Shown piece by piece: positions 7,254-17,000 of a DNA stretch of 64,000 nucleotides (position 1 is the first letter of the stretch; the number at the start of each line of letters is the position of its first letter). Source of the stretch: Thermodesulfobacteriota bacterium. Its GTDB lineage: Bacteria > Desulfobacterota_D > UBA1144 > Nemesobacterales > UBA2774. The notes beneath the pieces are model-generated. The model saw only the letters and a program-made list of their open reading frames with translations. It made no database searches and was not told where the DNA came from. A program made the translations under genes and the position numbers. The DNA is taken from contig JBFMCV010000008.1 of the NCBI GenBank assembly GCA_040754335.1, positions 1 through 64,000 of the forward strand, in the 5' to 3' direction.

Positions 7254-10200
7254 ATGGCTACTCGTCCGACAATAGTAATTGGTATTGAATTCGATAAAAA
7301 GGATTACAGTGAATTTGAGAAAATGTTGCAAAAATTACAGAGCAATCTTCTAATAGCAACTGCTAGTGTAGGGGGAACGGGTAATCCGGTAGCTATAGGT
7401 GTAGTTGCAACAGCTGCACTTTATCTATTGTTTGAGTATGCGACTGAGAAGGTCTTAGATATGGCAATAGATGGTGTTATTAATTCGATACATGATACTT
7501 TAGAACGTCAAGATGTGATGAAGAGAGTCGATCAATCTAAGCTTGACTTAGATTTTGAAAATAAATTTGATTCATCACTAAAAAAGCTTAACGATCATGT
7601 AACACGGAAAATCGAATATTTCAAGCAAAACCCCATTGAGGTACAAGTAGATGAGATAGTTCAGTTCGCGTTAGATAATGACGGCGTTGTTCTACCATTC
7701 GAGGCAATTTTAGAAACCAAACCCGAAGATATCCAGATACTGTTTGATCAACAAGATATCGATGAGATAAATAATAGAGTCCAAGAGAAAATTAGCGAAA
7801 TTCAGCAGCAACAGTTTGAGTTACAGAAAGCATTAGAAATGATGTTACAACTACCGGATGAATCGGTAATACCAAATAAGAAAATAGAATTTAATGAAAT
7901 TATTCCTGAAGGCCTGCAAAATAAGCTGGAAGAGCAGAAGGGTATTATCAAGGACTATCATGCTGAATTGGAGATAGGAGAAAAAGTCGTATCAGAATAT
8001 GGAGGGAGTTTTAAGATTCTCGATGGTGCAATTGCGATGGCGGGTGAGGGGTTGGTTGCTGGTGCGGGGGCACAGAGTGAATTTGCAGAATCCACGAAAG
8101 GAACAGCGAATCAATTAAAGAATGAAGCCGAGAGGATAACAAATCTCGATCCGAATTTACAAGACTTAGCCAAGAGGAATGAAGATGTAGCTCTAGCTCA
8201 AGAACAGGTGAATCAAGCGGTGGGTGATGGTAGCACTACCTTTGATAACGCAAGCGACAGCGTGGAAGCATATAGCGATACTCTCGAGAAGGTTGAAAAT
8301 TCCGGAGGGTTCTTCGAGGGGATAAAGCAGGGCTTTATTGATTTTGTGGAGAGTGTGGAGAGCAACAGTGAGCTTATGGCTGACTTTTTTGCCAGTACAC
8401 TCTCGCAGATGTCACAGAACTTTAGTGAATTGTTCTTCAACGTCATTACTGGAAAGTTCGATGATTTGAAAGACCTCGCAAAGCAAGCGTTTGAGGCGAT
8501 TCTCAGATCGTTCCTGGATCTCGTCTCTGCAATAGCAACAAGACAGTTGGTGATAAGTATTGCCGGGGTGTTCGGAGTAGATACGAAGGGGGCGAGCGCC
8601 ACTGATGTGCTCGGGTTTGGGAAACAGGCGGCGGGCATAGGTGCTGATCTTGCCGGGATATTCGGAGGGGGAAGCGGAGCCGCCGGAAGTACAGCCATAG
8701 CAGGTGGGGCAACGTCACTGGGCACAGGTACTGTCGCCATTGGCAGCGGACTCGGAGGGATAAGCTCGGTAGGAACTGGAGCGGCTGTAGGAGCTACTTC
8801 TGTACTCGATGTCAGCGCAGCGGGCGGGGCACTCGGTGGAATATCTACGGTAGTTCCCGAAACAGGCGGTTTCCTCGCCGGTATAGGTGGCGTTGCGGGT
8901 GCTATTACCATAGTAGGAGCCGTGTTAGCCGCAGCCGCGCTGGCTTTCACAATAATCGCGCCCTTCCTTAAGAAGACACCCAGATTGGACATCGATTTCG
9001 ACTCGGTAAAGACAGAAGCGGGAAGGAGGGCCGCGTTAGTAAGCGAGCTGCTCGACGACGACTTCCTCAAGGACGAGATCATAGACATATCCGTCAAGCG
9101 GAAGGCGGGCCTCGGGCTCGGAGGGGACGAGGGGATAAAAGACGTGCTCGCCGATGCAATACAGGACGCAGTGAATAACCTGCTCGACATAATTAACAAA
9201 CTGCCCACGGACCTCGCGGACACGCTCACGGAAGAACTCCTGAACACCCCGCTCGATACGGAGACGGAGGTAGCCGGGGAGAGGCTCTTCGAGTTCGACG
9301 CAAAGGGCAAGAAGATAGGCGAGAAATTCAATCAGCTCATAAACGGGGAGATACAGGCGAAGTTCCTTTTTGCGGTGGACGGGTTCCTTCAAACCATGTT
9401 CGAATCGCTCGGGGTGCTGCCCGAGGCAGCGGAGGCGTTCCTCGACGAGAGGTTCGAGGAGTTTAAGAACGCGGGATCGAGAGAGGCGAGGGCGAAGGTG
9501 GGGCAGGAGCTGTTAGCCGATATAAATGCCTTCGTCGATGCGTTTAACATCGTTAGCGGCAATGTTAATGACGCGATAGGGCAGACGATACAGAGCATTA
9601 ACAGCCTTTCGAGTAAGCTCGGGTTCGATGCCGTGCCATCGATAGGAGAGCTGACCGAGAAACTCGGCGAACTGATCCAGAATGCGGAGCTGGACGCAGA
9701 GACCGTGCAGATGTATGCCGATCTCAGGAACGCGATAGTCCAGGGCATATCGGACATTATCAACTCCATAACGGGGCTCATAGGGAAGATAAGCCAGCTC
9801 AACTCGACCATAGTGAGTCTCGGCGGCTCGGCCGTGAACATCATCCCGTTCCTCGACGAGGCGCAGGCGAAGCTGGTCGATTTCTATACGACGAACGTAG
9901 GCAACCTGTCGTTAGGCGAGCAGGAGATGTTCCTCGACGAGCTGCTCGGCATAGCGAACGCGAAGCTCGCCGAGGAGCAGGCGGCGTTCCAGAGGGCGCA
10001 GGAGGCGCGGCAGAAGGCTGAAGAGGCGCAGAGGGCGAGGATAGAGAAGCGGATAGACAACCTGAATAAAGAGAAGGACAAGATAAACGAGGTATTTCAG
10101 GAGAGGATAGACGCGCTCAACGAGGAGCTGAGGATAGCGGAGGACTTCGCGCAGCTCACGGAGTCGATAAGGCAGACGCTCGATTCGATACTGTTCAGCC

Positions 10201-11300
10201 CGGAGAGCGTGCTCACGGGGGTGGAGCAGGTGAGCGCGCTCAAGACGAACATCGCCACTCTGCAGGCGCAGCTCGCGTCCACTACGGACCCGGAGAAGCA
10301 GCTCGATATAGCGGGGAGGCTGGAGGAGGCGTTCAAGACGCTGTTCGATACGGCGGGGGACGCGTTCGGCGTGAACTCGCCCGAGTTCGTCGCGATATTC
10401 GACCGGGTGACCGGGGGGTTGGAAAACCTTGCGGAATTCACCGAGGGAAGGGGGAGGAGCGTCGAGGAGATATCGGCCGAGATAGAAAGGCTCACGGCCG
10501 AGAACGAGGCTACGTTAAAGAGCATAGACGCGAAGATCGAGGCCGCGCAGGAGAGGCTCGCCAATATAGGGCAGTCGACGGCCGACAATACTTTCCACGC
10601 TTCCCAGGAGCTGACGGAGCTCTTCGAGTTCATAAGGACCGAGTACATGAGGATTTTAGAAGAAAGGTTCGCGCAGTTAGGTGAAGTGAGCGAGTTCGGC
10701 TTTGCGACGGAGACGGAGGGGTTAGGCGTGATCGCCGGGCTCGCCGACGAGAGCCTGACGGTGCTGAAGGGGATGGGCGAGGAGACTGTGAGCCAGACGG
10801 GCTACCTCTCGGAGATAGCGAAGAAGCTCGGGGCTCTTGCCGGATTCCAGCACGGGTCGGAGGGGTTCAGGGACTTCGGCAGGGGGACGCTCGCCGTGCT
10901 CCACGGGCTTGAAGCGGTGATAACGAAGAGGGACATCGCCGGCATACAGGAATCGATACTTCACCAAATAGCCGGCGCTGGAATAAGCGGGCTCGCCGGC
11001 AGGATAGCGGGGGAGGGGGACGGACGGGGCGGAATTATCCGGGAGGGCTTCTTCGCCGGGACGAGGCCCGGGGGAGGGTTCATACCGGGGATACCCGTGA
11101 ATATGACAGGGCCCGAGACGGGCGAGCCTCAGAACCATGTGACGGAGATGAACGTGGACATAAACGTGAACGTGAACGGCGGGTCGCAGGCGTCGATCGC
11201 GTCCCTTGCGGGGGAGATAGAGAACGTGATGGTGAGGAGCATAAGGCAGGGGAGGGTGAGGAAGGAGCTTCAGGAGGCGGCTGCGAGGAGGATTGCATGA
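7254..11300 (+). CDS. Phage tail tape measure protein
   Basis: This 1348-aa protein is the largest in the tail region and directly precedes the distal tail genes, as expected for a tape measure. Residues 1-340 are unrelated to the first tape-measure protein. Residues about 347-440 are the shared segment. A Gly/Ala/Val-rich hydrophobic region (about 470-580) follows, then long helical and coiled-coil stretches rich in Ala, Glu, Lys and Arg (about 870-1130). Near the end, GSEGFRDFGRGTLAVLHGLEAVI resembles the Gly-rich C-terminal motif common in tape measures. Codon use shifts within the gene: AT-rich before about 8.2 kb and strongly GC-rich after about 8.9 kb. That suggests a recombined 5' part on a resident 3' part. 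Confidence 0.85.
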   Translation: MATRPTIVIGIEFDKKDYSEFEKMLQKLQSNLLIATASVGGTGNPVAIGVVATAALYLLFEYATEKVLDMAIDGVINSIHDTLERQDVMKRVDQSKLDLDFENKFDSSLKKLNDHVTRKIEYFKQNPIEVQVDEIVQFALDNDGVVLPFEAILETKPEDIQILFDQQDIDEINNRVQEKISEIQQQQFELQKALEMMLQLPDESVIPNKKIEFNEIIPEGLQNKLEEQKGIIKDYHAELEIGEKVVSEYGGSFKILDGAIAMAGEGLVAGAGAQSEFAESTKGTANQLKNEAERITNLDPNLQDLAKRNEDVALAQEQVNQAVGDGSTTFDNASDSVEAYSDTLEKVENSGGFFEGIKQGFIDFVESVESNSELMADFFASTLSQMSQNFSELFFNVITGKFDDLKDLAKQAFEAILRSFLDLVSAIATRQLVISIAGVFGVDTKGASATDVLGFGKQAAGIGADLAGIFGGGSGAAGSTAIAGGATSLGTGTVAIGSGLGGISSVGTGAAVGATSVLDVSAAGGALGGISTVVPETGGFLAGIGGVAGAITIVGAVLAAAALAFTIIAPFLKKTPRLDIDFDSVKTEAGRRAALVSELLDDDFLKDEIIDISVKRKAGLGLGGDEGIKDVLADAIQDAVNNLLDIINKLPTDLADTLTEELLNTPLDTETEVAGERLFEFDAKGKKIGEKFNQLINGEIQAKFLFAVDGFLQTMFESLGVLPEAAEAFLDERFEEFKNAGSREARAKVGQELLADINAFVDAFNIVSGNVNDAIGQTIQSINSLSSKLGFDAVPSIGELTEKLGELIQNAELDAETVQMYADLRNAIVQGISDIINSITGLIGKISQLNSTIVSLGGSAVNIIPFLDEAQAKLVDFYTTNVGNLSLGEQEMFLDELLGIANAKLAEEQAAFQRAQEARQKAEEAQRARIEKRIDNLNKEKDKINEVFQERIDALNEELRIAEDFAQLTESIRQTLDSILFSPESVLTGVEQVSALKTNIATLQAQLASTTDPEKQLDIAGRLEEAFKTLFDTAGDAFGVNSPEFVAIFDRVTGGLENLAEFTEGRGRSVEEISAEIERLTAENEATLKSIDAKIEAAQERLANIGQSTADNTFHASQELTELFEFIRTEYMRILEERFAQLGEVSEFGFATETEGLGVIAGLADESLTVLKGMGEETVSQTGYLSEIAKKLGALAGFQHGSEGFRDFGRGTLAVLHGLEAVITKRDIAGIQESILHQIAGAGISGLAGRIAGEGDGRGGIIREGFFAGTRPGGGFIPGIPVNMTGPETGEPQNHVTEMNVDINVNVNGGSQASIASLAGEIENVMVRSIRQGRVRKELQEAAARRIA

Positions 11301-11479
11301 TCCCCTCCGTCACGGTTTTCAGCTCCGCTCACCGAGCTTCGCCGGACGAGTCGGGGGGACAAGAGGGGAGGGGGCTGCGCCTTCGGCTTCGCCTTCCCAA
11401 GGGGGGTGCAGGATGTCCGGCTTCGCCAAGAGGCTACACCGGGACAAGCAGGATGCAGGATGATCATCCCTCTTGACCC

Positions 11480-12430
11480 TTGCCTTATGTAATAGGGAGA
11501 TTTAAGACAAATCCACCCTTACCCTCCTTTACGAAAGGAGGGGACAAAAAAGGAAAGATGAGATTGCCGCGGTCGCATACTGCGCTCCCTCGCAAAGACA
11601 GAAACTGATAAATCCTCCCTGTCCTATTTTGGCTTAGGCTACGATCAGCCGGAAGTTAATTTCCTCAGTCGTCTTTGTTGGTATGGCGTCCGGATGCTCG
11701 CTCGTTCGCATCCGTTCTTTTTCTAAGGAGGGAAATAAAGAAAGGACAAAGACGAGATTCCCGATCGGATCCTGAAACAAGTTCAGGACAGGGTCGGGAA
11801 TGACGGGAATAAGGACCCGTTCATAGACCCTTCGACGGGCTTCCGGCTTCGTCGAGACTTCGCCGGACATGCAGGGCGAACGGGATTTGTTGGATGTATG
11901 AGTGAAATGTGACACCCCCATCCAAACCTTCCCCCTGTCTCGGGGGAAGGTCTTAGTGGTATCGCGGCTGGAAGCCGCTCCTACAAAAGTAAGGCAGGAC
12001 AAAAGATGAGATCCCCGGCCCGTCAGGGCGACGCCGCGGCAAGCCCGATCGGGGTTGGGAATGACGGGTATTAAATCCACCCTGACCCTCCTTTACGAAA
12101 GGAGGGGATTACAGAAAAGGCAAAAAGATTTCTCGGACAAGACTCGAAATGACGAGGTATGTTGGTTCGGTGCATGTCGCGGCTGGCCTGTCCTGAATAC
12201 TGAATCAAGTTCAGCACAAGCTTGTTTCAGGAAAGCCGCTCCTACGGATTTAAGATACGAGATGCTGAAATGAATTCAGCATGACAAGATTTTTAGATTC
12301 CCGATTAAGGCATTCGGGAATGACGGAAAAGGAAGAGACCCTGAAATAAATTCAGGGTGACAGATTATTATGAGGTACACCCTCACCCCTGCCCCTCTCC
12401 CCTCCTATAGAGGGAGAGGGAATTGAAAGT
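11480..12430. repeat. Dense cluster of dispersed intergenic modules
   Basis: About 1.1 kb between tape measure and next tail gene holds no credible coding frame. It is filled with recurring modules: CCACCCTTACCCTCCTTTACGAAAGGAGGGG, GATTGCCGCGG..CGCAAAGACAG, GGATCCTGAAACAAGTTCAGGACAGG, TCGCGGCTGGAAGCCGCTCCTAC, CCCGATCGGG..GGGAATGACGG, TTTCTC..CGAAATGACG, and GATGCTGAAATGAATTCAGCATGAC. Each can form a hairpin and many end in ATGAC. This is the richest such stretch in the left half of the window. Confidence 0.75.
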
Positions 12431-12444
12431 ATAAAGGACATGAA

Positions 12445-13242
12445 ATGGCGAACAGGAGAATGGCAAGGACATTTATGCCGGTGACGGTGCTCACGGCGAC
12501 GACGGAGGCGGCGAGCTTCCCGAAGGAGAATATCGTGGACCGGACGAGCCCGCAGAGGGCGTGGCGGTCGACGACGGTTGCGGCGGACCAGAGGGTAGTG
12601 ATCGACCTCGGAGCGGCGCAGACGGACGTTACGTGTTATCTCGACTGGGTGAACTTCGGCTCGTTCAAATACCAGGAGTCGGCTGACGGCTCGACGGGGT
12701 GGGCGGACGTGACTCCGGCACTGACCGTGGAGAAGGACCCGATGCACGGGATTTACCGGAGGACGGATGATATTACGATGTCGGGGAAGCGTTATCTCGG
12801 CATTCTAATCCCGGCGCAGGCTCCGGTCGATGGGACTGATTATTTCCGGATCGGCACGTTCTGCGCGCCTTCGCCCGTCGTCGAGCTCGACGCGGAGACG
12901 ACGGTCGAGTACCCGTTCGACGCGGCGCTCCCTGAATCATACATAGTCGAGAACAGGTTCCCGGGCGGAGGAGCGGAGAAGATCAGGCTCGGGGTGATGC
13001 AGCCGATGGTGATATCGTTCGCGCTCAAGACAGGGGCGATGCAGAACATAAAGGGGGCGTCTGTGGGGGAGATCGCCGACATGCTGAGGGACGGGACCGG
13101 TACGCTTTTTCTCGACTTCAACCTGGGGGAGACGTGGCAGGCGTATCTCGTGAGGAAGTCCGGGGAGCTGCGGGCGACGGTGAGCGCGCCGGCGGTGGGG
13201 ACGGCCGATTTCGGGACGGTGCTGTTCGAGGTGGTGGTGTAG
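12445..13242 (+). CDS. Probable phage distal tail protein
   Basis: This 265-aa protein is encoded just after the tape measure and before two further tail genes, the usual place of a distal tail or baseplate component. The N-terminal half (ENIVDRTSPQRAWRSTT, VVIDLGAAQTDVTCYLDWVNFGSF) looks like a beta-sandwich similar to those in phage tail-tip proteins. The C-terminal half is also beta-rich and ends VLFEVVV. There is no signal peptide and no catalytic motif. Start at 12445 fits the frame; a modest RBS (AAAGGAC) lies about 8 bp upstream. The assignment rests on position and fold-like character only. Confidence 0.6.
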   Translation: MANRRMARTFMPVTVLTATTEAASFPKENIVDRTSPQRAWRSTTVAADQRVVIDLGAAQTDVTCYLDWVNFGSFKYQESADGSTGWADVTPALTVEKDPMHGIYRRTDDITMSGKRYLGILIPAQAPVDGTDYFRIGTFCAPSPVVELDAETTVEYPFDAALPESYIVENRFPGGGAEKIRLGVMQPMVISFALKTGAMQNIKGASVGEIADMLRDGTGTLFLDFNLGETWQAYLVRKSGELRATVSAPAVGTADFGTVLFEVVV

Positions 13243-13411
13243 GGGAGAGAGGATCACGGATTAAAAATCAAAGCGATGAGTGACTGCGGGCCGTCCTGAA
13301 ATAAAATCAGGACAGGTTTCTGCGGTTACGGGAGAGGTGTATTGTGGATGCGGGCAACAGCGGTTCAATCGGGATAAGAATAGTAAAGATCAAGAGACCG
13401 GAGGGAAAGTA

Positions 13412-14071
13412 ATGCAGAAAGTAAAAATGCCGACAGCCAGGCAAATATCGGCACTCGAGCGCGTGATGAAAGGTGAACGCCTCGAATTATTCCAGAGCGC
13501 GTTCGATGTGCTTCATGACGGCAAGCGGGTAAAGGATAACCCGGAGACAGAATGGAGGGTGGATAATCTCCCATATCTTTACCGCGGGTTCGAGCGGGTC
13601 AACAGAGAAAGCCGAAGCAGCCGCAGCAGGCCGGCGGGAATAGTATCCGCAAGGGTAAAATCCGCGGATGCGGTCCTTGACTTGGGCCTCATCTCGGTCG
13701 ATGTGGTCACCAGCGCCGGCGTGAACTATGTAATAGACGCATTTCAAGGGGTGGGCGGTGCCGCGGTAGCGAACCTGAAATACCACGCGAGCGGGACGAG
13801 CAGCACGGCCGCGGGCACGTCCAATACGGCTCTGGGCACGGAGGTCGGCACTAGAGTTGCCGGGACACAAGCGGAGGGGGCCAGCGCGAATATTTACAAA
13901 ACAGTCGCGACACTGACGTATGGGTCATCGTTCAGTATCGTCGAGTGGGGGCTGTTCTCCGCATCCAGTTCCGGGACATTGTTCGACAGGATAGTGTTCT
14001 CGGCGATATCTGTGGATACGAGCACGGGGATTGAATTTTCGTTCGAATGGACGCTTAACGCGGGAGGGTGA
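13412..14071 (+). CDS. Phage tail-associated structural protein
   Basis: This 219-aa protein starts at 13412 after a GGAGGG RBS; a longer upstream frame is not needed. The N-terminal third is charged. The C-terminal two thirds (LKYHASGTSSTAAGTSNTALGTEVGTR, then VEWGLFSASSSGTLFDRIVFS) match a pattern I know from uncharacterised phage tail or fibre-region proteins, with Gly/Thr/Ser-rich beta structure. It ends 3 bp before the next gene's GTG, so the two are translated together. Probably part of the tail tip or a fibre-attachment protein. Confidence 0.6.
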   Translation: MQKVKMPTARQISALERVMKGERLELFQSAFDVLHDGKRVKDNPETEWRVDNLPYLYRGFERVNRESRSSRSRPAGIVSARVKSADAVLDLGLISVDVVTSAGVNYVIDAFQGVGGAAVANLKYHASGTSSTAAGTSNTALGTEVGTRVAGTQAEGASANIYKTVATLTYGSSFSIVEWGLFSASSSGTLFDRIVFSAISVDTSTGIEFSFEWTLNAGG

Positions 14072-14074
14072 TAA

Positions 14075-17000
14075 GTGGCTTTTCCTGTCGTAGAATCATT
14101 TACACAACATGCGTTTACGAGCGATTCAACAACACATAACGTGACTATGCCCTCCCCCGTTAATGCGGGGGAGCTCTTAATAGCCTTTATTTGTGTTGAC
14201 GGGAGCGCTACGATCAGCACGCCTTCCGGCTGGGTATTGCTGGATGATCAGCTTGCCTCTAATGGAACATCGTTCCGTGCCGGGGTGTTCCTAAGAGCGG
14301 CTGACGGCAGTGAAGGCGGCACAAACGTCAACTTCGCCACATCAAGCGCCGAAGAAGCCTCTGTGCACCTTTATCGCGTTTCGAACTGGCACGGTACGAT
14401 CGGTCTCGGAGTTAACGGCGATGTAGCGACTGACGCGAATACGGAAGAGCTCACCGCCAATCCGCCAAATGTTAGCCCGTTCTGGGGCGCCGAGGATACG
14501 CTGTGGCTGGCGTTTTTCGGCGCGTCCGACTCGAACGTTACCGGTGTGGACTCTTATCCTGCAAATTTTACTCACGGCGTGTTTACCCATACGGGATTCG
14601 ATACCTCAAGCACGCAAATAGCATCCTGTCGCAGAGAGCTAAATCAACCAAGCAATAACCCCGACGCATTTGATTTTTCCGGTGGCGGAACTGCGCGCTG
14701 GGTAGCGTATACGATTGCCGTCAGACCCGCGGAATTTACTGCTGTACCGAAGTCAGTTTCAGGCGCTTCCACAAACTCCGGTGTGTTAAGCACGCGTATC
14801 TCGGTGGTGAAAGCTCTAACCGGCGTATCCGTAAATTCAGGCTCACTGGCGAGTTTTGTTAACCGCATACAGGCAATCGCGGGCGCGGCTGCGAACGCAG
14901 GGGCGTTGGCAAAGAAGGTGCTGAAAGCCATTGCCGGGACTTCGGCTGATACAGGCGAGCTGGCGGCGGACGATCTATTCTCCGCACGATGGTCTTTTGA
15001 ACATCTCGAGGCGGCGGTTACGCACGGGTTTCCAACCGTCTACGTGGAGGTTAATGACGGTGCAATGCCTTCGGGGGCGTTCCCGGCGGGTACGTTCTTT
15101 GAAAGGCGGATACTGGAAGTACCCCGGCTTGAGGAAGTTGAATTAGATTCCCGGTTCGGCATATCCGGGTTTCGACGCACTACGCTAGTCCTTGACAACA
15201 CCGACGGGTATTTTAACGCAAGGGATATGCAAGGCATGTATATCCGCATGTTCTTTGTCAATGCCGAAGGTACGGCATACAAGGAGTTCAAGGGGCAGGT
15301 CGTTGACTGGACGCTATCTCACAGGGTAACGCTCAATATAGAGGATGTCGATGCGATAACACTCACTCAGGACTTTCCGAAACGGTCGCTCAACGAGTTA
15401 GTCGAGGCGGAGAAGATCGCCGACGCGGGGTTCGAGGACGTGGTTATCGCTAACGACCTCGGCAAGCCCGTACCTATCATCTTTGGCAGGGCGATAAAGG
15501 TTCCATTGCTATATGTGAAGGCAGACGAGGCCAGCCGAGAGTATGACTATATAATCGGAGAGGGGATAGGGCTGAACGATAATCCGTTTCAGGAAGTATT
15601 TACGGTCTACAGGAATGACCAGGCGCTCGACGAGATAAACGGAGATGTGGCTGCGGCTACTTCGACTACGCTAACCCTTGAGACAGCGGATAAACGTCCG
15701 GATAGCTGGTACAGGTACTGGTGGGTGGAAATAACGGCAGGCACGGGTGTGGGACAAATAAGATATGTCACCGCTTATGACTCCGCGAATAACAGAATAA
15801 CGATAAGCTCCGCATGGTCAGTAACACCTAATACGGGAAGTGATTACAAGCTCTCCGAATGGCGGTTCTACGACGGCTCGCAGGTATCGCCCTATGCCGG
15901 ATATGCATTCATACGCTTTAAGAAGCGAATGGGGGTATCGGGAAGGACTGACCCCCTATATGCGGACGTGAACGGGCTGAGTGATGAGACGAATCCCGTG
16001 AGGGCGATACAAAGCCTCCTGGGCAATCCCGACTGGGGATTAGGCATAGACGTGGATACGGCCTCGTTTAATACAGCGGCGGGGCTATCGGCCATATCAT
16101 CGATGCTGTGCGAGGGGGTGATTGCCGATACGACGGGGGCTGTTGACGTATTCCGGGAGTTATTAGGATTCCGGGATATGGTTTTATCGAAGGACGACAC
16201 GATACGGATAGCGGTAGACCAGGCGAAGGTAAGCAGTATCAACCTCGGCCTCGGGGATGAAACGGGATGGAATAACATACTGACGGGAAGCCCGGAGATA
16301 TTCCATATCCATCCGAATGAAAAGGTGCGGAACCTCAAGGTCAAGTACCGGAAGAATAATAAAGAGAATGACGTATATCTGCACGAATTAGAAAGACAAT
16401 CGAGTACAAACGGTATTGATACAACCGTCAATCTGCCCTTTATTTATGAACATGCAACCGCTGACAGGTGGCTTGACTACAAGCGCAAGCGGTTACTGGC
16501 TGCAGTGAAGCGGCTATCCCTCGGCATAGGTCAGGAGGGGCAGGAGATATTGAGGGGCGACCTTGCGACGGTAACAATAGCCACTCTCGGCATGAACGCC
16601 CAGTCATGGGAGGTAACGGGGGCGAGCGTAACCCCGGCGGGGGAGAACACGGTAAGTCTCGTACCGTACTCGGCAAGCCCGTATACATACGTTCCGATAA
16701 CGAGTGAGGGCGGGACGCTCCCGGTCGATGAGTCGTTCGACATACCGCCCGATTATGACAAGTCGATTCCCGATCCCGTGAGCGGGGTGTCCGTAACGAT
16801 GTCGATGGGGATAGTGGGATTTACGGCTCATCCCTTCGCCACGATAACATGGACGGCCCCGGAGGATAACTACGGCGGGGCGGTGATAAGCACGAAGCTG
16901 CACTCGGACGCGACGACATTATTCCGGGTAGTGGGTACGTACACTGGCACGACGGCGAGGATAGAGGGGTTAGTTCCAGGGCAGCTCTATGATTTTCTGA

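Noticed and set aside
8213-9331. 372-aa minus-strand frame inside the tape-measure gene
   Set aside because: It is the antisense of a strongly coding plus-strand gene, is Ser/Pro-rich as expected from reading GC-rich codons backwards, and has no motif or RBS.
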